Shown piece after piece: positions 31,516 to 39,603 of a stretch of 64,000 nucleotides of DNA; within the stretch, counting starts at the first letter, position 1; every line of letters begins with the position of its first letter. The notes under the pieces were generated by a model that saw nothing but the letters and a program-made list of their open reading frames with translations, did no database searches and had not been told where the DNA came from. Location: assembly GCA_964017185.1 (NCBI GenBank), contig OZ024874.1, forward strand, positions 21,064,457 to 21,128,456, given 5' to 3'. This DNA is from Rugalucina vietnamica (Eukaryota; Mollusca; Bivalvia; Lucinida; Lucinidae). A program made the position numbers and the translations under genes.

Positions 31516-32385
31516 GCACAGGCGCTTGAAGTTATGGCCATAAATCATAAAAATAATGCTTCAAATAAGTGTCAACATAGCAATACGAAGTATTGCCAGG
31601 TGTGCAAGCGACGTTTTAGGAGCCATTTCGTAGCCATTTCGTAGTTTTAGGAGCCATTTCGTAGTGGCATTTCCGGCAAGGTTCTTGGAGTCGGAGCAAA
31701 TGTTGCACGGCAACCTAAAACGTTCGATTGCAAATCAAAATGGGTTCAATCAGCTCCTACCTGACACCTTTTTCTCTGTCCAAACAAAAGAAGTCATGGA
31801 TAATCCTAAAAACGTTCATTTTATAAACGTTTTTCATGATATTTGTCCAGTCGTGTTGTTTTTATTGACAGTATGGCTTCCCTTTGACCTTTTCATGTCG
31901 TCACAGTGCGTGCGGTGACGTCGGCAAGTTTGTATGACAAGAGAGGCCCAAGAGAGGGATTTAATGAATAGAATAGAACAGAATATTGTGCTCTCTGCGG
32001 AGGGCACCATTGCCTGGACTCGGTGCTCATAGATTCTTTGATGCAAATCAGTCGCAGCAAATTGGTGTTCGTCACTGGCTCGTTTGCCAAAAGCTCTTCC
32101 TAGATGAAAATGTACCACACCAGCAAAGCATGGCAGAGGGGAGCGCGTTGGTGTAGTGGAAGAGCATCGGACTCCGAATCGAGAGATCTTGGGTTCGATC
32201 CCCACAGCCGTCATCGTGTTGTGTCCTTGAGGAACTCCCTACAGTAGGGTAAATCCGTCAAAAGAACCTCCAATTTTGGCATGTTTTACTTGCATACCTG
32301 GCAATACCTACGGTATTGCTATGAAGACACTATTGTTTTAGGGCATATTTTAATGATTTATGGCCATAACTTCAAGCGCCTGTGC
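31516..32385. mobile_element. Non-autonomous TIR element J, target duplication CTGAG
   Basis: GCACAGGCGCTTGAAGTTAT and its neighbours are inverted over about 90 bp at the right end. CTGAG is at 31511-31515 and 32386-32390. It contains a tRNA-like SINE head and a short direct repeat GTAGCCATTTC near 31630. No transposase is present. Confidence 0.75.
32145..32250 (+). mobile_element. tRNA-derived SINE head
   Basis: TTGGTGTAGTGGAAGAGCAT (A box) and GGGTTCGATCCCCAC (B box) are well preserved, followed by GTGTCCTTGAGGAACTC, a body seen in many animal SINEs. The anticodon stem does not pair well, so a functional tRNA gene is unlikely. Confidence 0.6.
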
Positions 32386-32767
32386 CTGAGGTGATGATCA
32401 GAAATTGATCGACTCAGAAGATAAGACATTGTAACACAGGACATGTCATTATCAATATGGACGCCTAGAAGTTTATCATTTGTTGAAATATTAATAGCGA
32501 CGCTCCTGTGTCGCTCTTATGGTAGAAGGGTGGCAAAGTGTTCTGTTCTATTCTGTTCTAGATACACATTGATAGAAAAAAATCTTTCGTCAACCGGAAC
32601 CGGAATTCGGCGGTCACGATTAGCAACAATTATTCACGTTGAAACATTCGAAATATTGTGTTGACAAAATTTGTTCGACAGCGCCTTTCCTAAATGGAAA
32701 ATGGACGAATTAAACAAAAATACTTACTCAAGATCTGTCGTTTTTGTTCCTGAATAATCATAACAAC
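32386..32767. other. Intergenic; right flank of element J
   Basis: GATGATCAGAAATTGATCGACTCAG just after element J matches the right flank of element K at 19306-19330. Otherwise nothing is recognised. Confidence 0.4.
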
Positions 32768-32768
32768 A

Positions 32769-32822
32769 TGACGTCACAGTTTTCTTTAACATGACGTCAC
32801 AGTTTTCTTAAACATGACGTCA
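32769..32822. promoter_or_regulatory. Three CRE octamers in 23-bp tandem
   Basis: TGACGTCA occurs at 32769-32776, 32792-32799 and 32815-32822, each inside a repeat ACATGACGTCACAGTTTTCTT. CRE is the CREB/ATF site. Just downstream (32887-32964) is only a 25-codon frame, so no target gene can be named. Confidence 0.5.
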
Positions 32823-33299
32823 CATGGCTGCGTTCGGTTAACTGCACAATACACAACCGTAGTCGCACCGAGCGGGGAAGGTTCGTATGAAACAAAACGA
32901 CTTCAATTATTTCGAAATGGACTATCCTCAGAAAATGCAGATCCAGAACTATAGATATACCTGATCGGTTTGTTTGCAAGACTAGCTTGCTACCCAGATC
33001 CCTGAAAATAAATGGACCATCTCCTCCAGATCCTCAAAACACATTGACAGGGCCCAGGTTGAGGAACTTAATTATTGATCAGCTTTTAAAATTATTGGCA
33101 CAATAGCAGCTGAGCGTCGCGCAAAAAGGTGGTGCCTTATTTCATATTAGTTCCATTGCCTATTTTCAGTGTTGGGGGTGGGGGGTGGGTTGGAACATTA
33201 ACTAACATATCATTACTGGTACACCAGTTCATGAAACTTTCTAGATCAGCATTTAAGCTGCTAGTTAGCTAGTATGGAAGAGTGACAGAGTTGCGTCAT
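32823..33299. other. Intergenic, nothing recognised
   Basis: It contains a short ATG frame (32887-32964) without a good splice donor and a GGGGGTGGGG patch near 33175. Confidence 0.35.
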
Positions 33300-33590
33300 A
33301 AGCGCGGAACAGGTCTAAACATGCAAAATTGTAATGTCAGCGGCAAGTCATTTACAAACAAGGTCCACCTGGCTGCAGTCCTCTGCACCTTCTCCACCAC
33401 AGAAATCCGAGTTTTATTAAAGGGATGCCAAACAGGAGCTGCGTACTCAAGTTGAGGTCGAAACACTGTTTTATATGCATCTTCCTTAGTATGCATAGGT
33501 GCCAGTGCCAAAATCGTGCCGTAGAAAACCCACCAAAGTCTTACTTGCCTTGCAGGTAATTTCCGAATTATGTTGATCCCAATCAAGATT
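33300..33590 (-). pseudogene. Non-LTR retrotransposon reverse-transcriptase relic
   Basis: The minus strand encodes APMHTKEDAYKTVFRPQLEY, then AAPVWHP and VEKVQRTAARW. This is the post-RT segment of the same group as the 19458-22403 element (its equivalent is KGLVRPVLEYGSSVWDP...VQNRAARF). Only about 90 residues remain; it is an old fragment. Confidence 0.75.
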
Positions 33591-33818
33591 GTCTGTGATA
33601 GTAATGTTTGCTGATGTGCTGGCAGTGTGTGGTTGAACTGTACATGTATTTGTTGTCCGTCTTTTTGCTAGCTATAATATGCTCTAAGAGTGTGCAAAAG
33701 CTGCAAATTAGCGACATCGCTCTGTTTTAACTTTGTAGAGATTCTGTTGGGGAGAAACCTACGATCTTCACTATTTTTATTTGACTGTTGGCAATGTTAC
33801 AATGTTAGCACGCAAGTA
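33591..33818. other. Left flank of the 4.2-kb virus-like element
   Basis: No gene is seen. The last bases, AGTAGTAATG, resemble AGTAGTAATGCACGGG at the edge of repeat G near 51730. Confidence 0.35.
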
Positions 33819-34340
33819 GTAATGGCAGGCACTATATGCCAAAACTTATATGCCAAAACTTATATGCCAAAACTTATAGGCCAATTTCAAATAAGCGCAG
33901 CGCCTGAAATTGGCCTATAAGTTTTGGCATATAAGTTTTGGCATATAAGTTTTGGCATATAGGTGCTTGCCCTGGGTCTCAGTTTATGAACTAGCTAACT
34001 TGCATGTAGGTAAGTATCCTTGAGTTAAGACAAGCCTGCACATCTGCACATCTGCTCATCTGCACATCTGCACATTTGCACATCTGCACATTTGCACATC
34101 TGCACATCTGCTCATCTGCACATCTGCTCATCTGCACATTTGCACATCTGCACATTTGCACATCTGCACAATTGCACATCTGCACTTCTGCACATCTGCA
34201 CTTCTGCACATCTACACATCTACACGCCTACACATCTTTAGAGACTATGAGATAACTGACATAGTCAAGTTTTTCTGTAGGTAAGTTCCATTACGATATT
34301 AAGAAAGGGCCTTTTTCCTCTAGTGTTCCTGGGTAGACTT
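33819..34340. repeat. Left terminal inverted repeat of the virus-like element
   Basis: It starts GTAATGGCAGGCACTATATG. The first roughly 145 bp form a hairpin of three or four direct ATGCCAAAACTTAT units, a GGCCAATTTCA stem and a GCGCAGCGCC loop region, then the inverse. An array of 9-bp GCACATCTG-type units follows at 34037-34215. Confidence 0.85.
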
Positions 34341-34911
34341 ATTTGATTTTGCATAAGCATCCACATCTACACAAACATAGAAACTTAAAGTACAATGCCA
34401 CTTTGTTTTATTATTATTCACAGATTAGTATAGGCCATTAAAACTTTATATAAGTGAAGTTTTCAAAGATTATAAAAATTTGTGAATGGAAATTTGCATT
34501 TTGAAATCCATTCTTATATCAAAAGTAAGAAAAGTGTTGCAATTATTTTATTGAATGTAATACAATTTACTTAAATATCACATTTTCTAATTAAAAAGAA
34601 AATAAATAAACACATTTTGCTTGAATATGCACAGAAAAGTTTTATTAATTTTATAGTTGATATATTTTTTACGTTCAAGGGGAACTATCGATATTGGTTT
34701 TTTTCTGAGAAAAACAAAAGTAGGTTAGCATTTTCAGAAAATTATAAAACTGAAAGTACATGATTTTCGGAAAATGACACATGAATGAAAATCGTCAAAA
34801 GATGATGTTATATACAGTTTTGCATTTAAATCAAACTGATATAAAGCATTTGCATTTCTGAAGTTATCCATTCACTCAAGTAGTACTGACACATTCTGTA
34901 GTTCTTCAAAC

Positions 34912-35754
34912 ATGAAGGATTTTTACATGACATTACTAAGTGACAGTTCTATGAACATGTTCCCATCAAATAAACAGTCTGAATTTACTGTAAGATTGAA
35001 TCATCCTATTAAGATTGACGTGGAAAGCTGGGAGGTTGCCTTGGTTGAAATTGCAACACCATCTGAAGTTCTCAACATAACAGAAGAAAACAACTATTTC
35101 TTTTTGACTTTCCTAGACCAATCCAGTTTACGCAGAGTTGGAAATCAAAACATCACAGAGATATGTAGCAGTGAAAACGGCTGCTATAACTTCAAACTAG
35201 ATATTCCAGCTGGAAATTATGAGTCACATGGATATCTAGCTGAAGAAATGAAGAACTCCATTGACAACTTTGAAAAAGGCATACTGAAAAAATTCAATGC
35301 TCACATTACTTTGACATATGATCATTTGAGTCAACGTTTCACAATATCTGCCCAAAACGAACGACTGGTTAGGATTATATTCCCAAAACAATTTGCTCAG
35401 ATCTTAGGATTAGATTCATCATTAGTTGAAAAGCCTATAGGAAATGAGCAAAATGTGTTTAAGTTCAATGCAAAGTTGAATCACAATTTTAGCAACTTCT
35501 ATGTTTATTCTGACATTGCAAGTTTCACTTTTATTGGTGATACTGTAGCACCTATTTTACGAGTTGTTCCATTTCAAAGTAAATCAGATTCATATTTCTT
35601 CTATAAAGAATTTAAAACTCTGCACTATGTTTCTGTTTCAAAATCTATTGTAGACCAAGTGAACATTACATTACAAACAGAAAATGGTATGATTGTTCCT
35701 CTTGTAACAGGCAAAACTATTTTAAAATTACACTTTCGTAGAAAGAAAAACTAG
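34912..35754 (+). CDS. 280-residue virion-like protein of Polinton-type elements
   Basis: The frame starts with the motif FYMTLLSDSSMNMFPSNKQS, then an N-terminal WEVALVEIATPSEVLNI block, and ends in a basic RRKKN tail. From memory, proteins with the (F)YMTLxSxSS...WEVGLxEI signature recur in invertebrate genomes beside Polinton/Maverick-like genes and are probably structural (penton or minor-capsid-like). I cannot confirm the fold. It lies 570 bp inside the left inverted repeat and 57 bp before the next frame on the same strand. Confidence 0.55.
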   Translation: MKDFYMTLLSDSSMNMFPSNKQSEFTVRLNHPIKIDVESWEVALVEIATPSEVLNITEENNYFFLTFLDQSSLRRVGNQNITEICSSENGCYNFKLDIPAGNYESHGYLAEEMKNSIDNFEKGILKKFNAHITLTYDHLSQRFTISAQNERLVRIIFPKQFAQILGLDSSLVEKPIGNEQNVFKFNAKLNHNFSNFYVYSDIASFTFIGDTVAPILRVVPFQSKSDSYFFYKEFKTLHYVSVSKSIVDQVNITLQTENGMIVPLVTGKTILKLHFRRKKN

Positions 35755-35811
35755 TATAAATACAATCTAAAAATTTGTAAAATTATCAGTTTTGTACAAC
35801 ACGCTTAAGAG

Positions 35812-36126
35812 ATGACTTCTCTAGAAAAACAGACAAAACAATCCTGCAAGGCATTGGAAGAATCTAAGAAAACACCTGTGACACAGAAACCGAGTGGATC
35901 TCATGCAAGTTATGCACAGATCAGAAACCTTATGAAAAGGTTGAATACAGCTTTGAGTAAAAGGCTTAGAGAGGGCAGACCATCGAAGTATTGCAGAGTG
36001 TGTCGGGCTGAACTGTTAAAAGAACTGTCAGAGAAAAAGAAGAAATCAACAGCTAAACGTCAGATGATTACAAAGAAACCGAATCTGAGAAGAACTAGAA
36101 CAAAACCAACTCCAGCGATGGTATAA
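35812..36126 (+). CDS. Small basic protein of the virus-like element
   Basis: 104 residues, rich in Lys/Arg throughout, with a KYCRVCRAELLKEL Cys pair in the middle and a TKKPNLRRTRTKPTP end. Composition suggests a DNA-condensing core or DNA-binding protein. No family is recognised. It lies between the virion-like and zinc-finger frames, all on +. Confidence 0.45.
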   Translation: MTSLEKQTKQSCKALEESKKTPVTQKPSGSHASYAQIRNLMKRLNTALSKRLREGRPSKYCRVCRAELLKELSEKKKKSTAKRQMITKKPNLRRTRTKPTPAMV

Positions 36127-36158
36127 AAGGTATCTCAGTATTCTTCGACTAACCAGCT

Positions 36159-36377
36159 ATGGGTCGATATCAGTGCCATCAGTGCGATCGAGTATTTGCC
36201 AGATCATACAATTTGAGAAGACACAAGGACAGTGGTATCTGCAGAGGTGCTGAGGTTAACATGTTAGACAGTGATGAAGAAAGTGTTATGTCTGAAAGAA
36301 GATCACTGGACGATGGAAAAGACATCTTCAGAAAACCTGATCTTGAAGATGTAGAAGAAGTCGATGAGGAAGAATAG
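36159..36377 (+). CDS. C2H2 zinc-finger frame of the virus-like element
   Basis: MGRYQCHQCDRVFARSYNLR continues to a His pair: one C2H2-like finger (C6, C9, H22) followed by an acidic stretch (DEEDVEEVDEEE type). C2H2 proteins are frequent accessory genes in invertebrate DNA elements of this kind (inference). Confidence 0.5.
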   Translation: MGRYQCHQCDRVFARSYNLRRHKDSGICRGAEVNMLDSDEESVMSERRSLDDGKDIFRKPDLEDVEEVDEEE

Positions 36378-36402
36378 GATGAAACTGAAGTAAGTGAGGA
36401 AG

Positions 36403-36434
36403 ATGAGGAAGAAGAAGAAGAAGAAGAAGAAGAA

Positions 36435-36515
<81 letters not shown>

Positions 36516-36570
36516 AATGATGAGGATGAGGATGATATTGATGATGATGATGAGGAGGAGGAGGAGGAAC
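36403..36570. repeat. (GAA)n/(GAT)n trinucleotide tract
   Basis: A purine-rich tract of GAA then GAT units with a few interruptions, inside the virus-like element. It encodes Asp/Glu runs on + and produces His- or Ile-rich shadow frames on -. Confidence 0.95.
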
Positions 36571-36596
36571 CTCAGAAAATAAAACCATGGGATGTT

Positions 36597-37037
36597 TTGA
36601 TGGGCGTTACGACAGATAAGATGCAAGACACTTTCAACGAAACGGTTGAAAAGGCCCTGCATGAAAATCCTGGCAAAGACGTACAAGAGGCTGAAGAGAT
36701 AGCATATGATGAGCTGAAGCCAAAGTATCTGTCAGAGTTCGTATCCCGCTACAAGTATCTGACTGATCTCTCAGCTGCACTTAGAGAAGATCCAGTTAAC
36801 AAGAAAATACAGGAAACAGCTAAACGATTGAGGGATGAAGAAGATTATGACGAGGACGAATCAAGACTGTATGCCATCAAGAAACGAAAATTCTTGATTG
36901 AGAAGAAACTGAATGACTATGACCCACCAAGCTACGAAGTGGCCGAGGAACAGACATTATTGTTGCCACATAAAACACATATGAACAGTATTAACAATAA
37001 ACCAAAGAGTAGCTATATTCAGGGGAAACACTTGTAG
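36597..37037 (+). CDS. Acidic/charged protein of the virus-like element
   Basis: 146 residues: TTDKMQDTFNETVEKALHEN, a helical RYKYLTDLSAALREDPVNKK segment, a DEEDYDEDESRLYAIKKRKF block and a polar tail. No family is recognised. It lies 400 bp inside the right inverted repeat. Confidence 0.4.
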   Translation: MMGVTTDKMQDTFNETVEKALHENPGKDVQEAEEIAYDELKPKYLSEFVSRYKYLTDLSAALREDPVNKKIQETAKRLRDEEDYDEDESRLYAIKKRKFLIEKKLNDYDPPSYEVAEEQTLLLPHKTHMNSINNKPKSSYIQGKHL

Positions 37038-37451
37038 TTAGCGGGACAAATAAAATTGTTGAAAATGTTATTTAGTCTTGGGTTTTCATTTCTCCTCTCA
37101 GGAGGTAGTAGTAAAGGGTTTAAAGTTTGACAATAACTAGTTTTTTGACGCTTATCGATGTTCTCGAGATACGAGAACATTGAAAAAACCTCAATATATT
37201 ATAATTAGGAAGACGCTATAAAGTTATGCATTTTGACTAGTTGAGGTCTTGAGATACAAGACCAAGAGACAGTGAAACGCATACCACTTTAAAGCATCTA
37301 AGGAAGCTATAGAGTCATGCCTCTAACAGAGTTGAAGTCTTGAGATACAAGACTAAGACACTCTTCAGACGCATTCAGCTGTATAGCAACATAATCTACT
37401 ACATACCCACACAACTGTCCCAGACAATTCCAGCAAGTGTCACAACGTGAG

Positions 37452-38000
37452 AAGTCTACCCAGGAACACTAGAGGAAAAAGGCCCTTTCTTAATTTCGTA
37501 ATGGAACTTACCTACAGAAAAACTTGACTATGTCAGTTATCTCATAGTCTCTAAAGATGTGTAGGCGTGTAGATGTGTAGATGTGCAGAAGTGCAGATGT
37601 GCAGAAGTGCAGATGTGCAATTGTGCAGATGTGCAAATGTGCAGATGTGCAAATGTGCAGATGCGCAGATGTGCAAATGTGCAAATGTGCAGATGAGCAG
37701 ATGTGCAAATGTGCAGATGTGCAGATGAGCAGATGAGATGTACAGATGAGCAGATGTGCAGATGTGCAGGCTTGTCTTAACTCAAGGATACTTACCTACA
37801 TGCAACTTAGCTAGTTCATAAACTGAGACCCAGGGCAAGCACCTATATGCCAAAACTTATATGCCAAAACTTATATGCAAAAACTTATATGCCAAAACTT
37901 ATAGGCCAATTTCAGGCGCTGCGCTTATTTGAAATTGGCCTATAAGTTTTGGCACATAAGTTTTGGCATATAAGTTTTGGCATATAGTGCCTGCCATTAC
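37452..38000. repeat. Right terminal inverted repeat of the virus-like element
   Basis: Mirror of 33819-34340. It holds a GCAGATGTG-type array at 37585-37770 and the tip hairpin at 37845-37987, whose GGCGCTGCGC loop is in the orientation expected of a simple inverted copy. Confidence 0.85.
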
Positions 38001-38530
38001 ACGGGTGGTAAAGTTTGGAACGACCTCCAGAAAGAGGTAGTGAATTTCTGTTCCAATCGCACATCCGGGAACTCGCGAGGTTGGTCCAAAGCCTAGAAAC
38101 GGATAAACAAAGGTAGGTGTCGGTAGTTCTTTTGATTTTTTTCTAAGTTTCTAGCGAAAAATGGATAATTATGGCAATGCTATGTCGTGTAAAGATGACT
38201 TCTCGATGCATACGGCCCAAAACTGCGGTTTAAACCGAAATAATTTCCGCTGGGTCGTTTTTAAAACGTCGAACACGACGTTGCTTTTTCACAACAGTTT
38301 GTCAACAACAGACGCCTTTTTGCAAAATTTGTGGTTTTCCACGAAGAATACAGCTCCGGTACGCTTGCCCTGGGGAAACGAGCACTCTGTATTATATATG
38401 CTGTTAAAAATCGCAACGGGGCGCATTATTGGAACAAATTATTGAGAAAATTCCAGTAGAGGTCGTTCCAATAAGTTGGAGCTTGGTCCAATTTGAATGA
38501 GATCGTTCCCAGTGCTCTCCTGTTTTTATA
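38001..38530 (+). repeat. Dispersed repeat G, copy 1
   Basis: ACGGGTGGTAAAGTTTGGAA at the left to AGATCGTTCCCAGTGCTCTCC at the right. It is about 530 bp and present inverted at 51213-51735 at high identity. TTGGAACGACCTC occurs near the left end and inverted (GAGGTCGTTCCAA) near 38460, so it may be a TIR element. A 94-codon frame (38161-38445) is interrupted by a TGA in the other copy, so it is not a conserved gene. Confidence 0.75.
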
Positions 38531-39248
38531 GCTTCAACCCTTCAATGTATTATTCTATAGCTATAACTGTAATGGAAAAGTTCCATGTAGATATCCATCC
38601 GAGAAAAAAAGAAGTCCGGTTTTAAAAGATTGTTTATTCGTCAATATGATTATTTTAGGATGTAAAGCTGTAGACATACAAAAAGTAAATAGATTGTTTT
38701 TTCAACTGGGACACTTAAAAGTTTGAAAGTTACTAACGTTTCAAATTAAAAAGACTGCTTAGAGGCCATGGGTAGTGATTCGGTCGGCGGTCAGCAGTCT
38801 GCGGTCTTTGCAAGCCTTAGGCATATTCGTCCCCAATTATTTCGATACAAATTGTTATTTCGGTTTCTAACCCATAAACGACATGCTTAAGACATGATTT
38901 CTATCATTGATTATGCCTGTAGTGCCTGTCTGTTCTTCATAATAATAATAGTTCATCGCGGTTTGTATTTAGCGCTACACTGCCGTGGTCACTTCAATAG
39001 TTTTTTTATGATAACCTCGAAGGTACGAATGAAGCCGAGATAGCCTGATTCTCTTTTCTCTTCTAATCAAGGGCGGGAAAATGATTCGGTATCAATTAAG
39101 CATGGCACTGGTTCCTATTCCGAATATATTTACATATAACATAAACCTGATAACGGGAAACCAGCCGATAATGGCAACTATTTTTAGATTATTATTTATA
39201 GACCATAAATATTAATGATAACATGAGTAATGCCGTTAAAAGTCTGTC
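38531..39248. other. Intergenic, nothing recognised
   Basis: AT-rich. No frame, RNA or repeat that I can name. Confidence 0.35.
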
Positions 39249-39480
39249 GGCCCCATTAGCTCAGTGTGTTAAGCATCGAACCCCAGCAGGCACCTGACGT
39301 CTGTTCGACGTCAGATATTGGTTATATTTTGGTCGCGACGTCATATAACCAATTTCCAACGTCTATCAGACGTCATTTCCTGACGTCTTTTGGACGTCTG
39401 GATTGGACGTTGTTTTGACGTCCAACTAGTTCGTCAGTTAGACGTCGTAATCAAGACGTGATTTAGACATTGTGTTTTTC
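39249..39480 (+). mobile_element. tRNA-like SINE head cut by a GACGTC-rich element end
   Basis: GCCCCATTAGCTCAGTGTGT (A-box-like) stops at 39278. There CCCCAGCAGGCACCTGACGTC begins, an end of the same family as 40445 (CCCCAGCAGGCATCTGACGTC). Confidence 0.5.
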
Positions 39481-39603
39481 ATACTTCTGACCATGTGTGG
39501 TGTGCAAATTAATGAAACTTCACTTTGGGTAAAAATCAGATCATTCGTTTCGTGTGTTTCTTTTGCTTTCTTTCTTTCTTTTTTCTTTTTTTCTATGTTA
39601 CTT

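Larger units (their letters stand above)
33819..38000. mobile_element. Polinton/virus-like element, compact, hairpin-tipped TIRs (fossil)
   Basis: Terminal inverted repeats of about 0.52 kb (33819-34340) and 0.55 kb (37452-38000) enclose 3.1 kb with a set of + strand frames at 34912-37037. The arms match almost base for base except in array length, so the copy is relatively young. It lacks any visible DNA polymerase B, integrase, packaging ATPase or protease, so it is not a full Polinton; it looks broken or non-autonomous, with perhaps one or two breaks. The family is inferred from the 280-residue WEVAL-type protein plus the small basic and zinc-finger neighbours. A clear target duplication was not found. 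It is followed directly by repeat G. Confidence 0.6.

Noticed and set aside
32145-32215. Functional tRNA gene
   Set aside because: Good A and B boxes but the anticodon stem pairs poorly and SINE body follows; called a SINE head.
32887-32964. 25-codon first exon downstream of the CRE triplet
   Set aside because: No convincing donor site and too short to judge.
34037-34215. Possible CRISPR-like or Cys-rich repeat (CADVQMCRC frame)
   Set aside because: A 9-bp tandem array within a TIR; there are no spacers, and the Cys pattern is a frame artefact of the array.
36303-36686. Ile-rich, His-rich and Met-rich frames over the GAT tract
   Set aside because: Shadow translations of a trinucleotide repeat; only the + acidic reading next to the zinc-finger frame makes sense.
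38161-38445. 94-codon gene in repeat G
   Set aside because: The second copy at 51213-51735 has a TGA early in the same frame, and no family is recognised.
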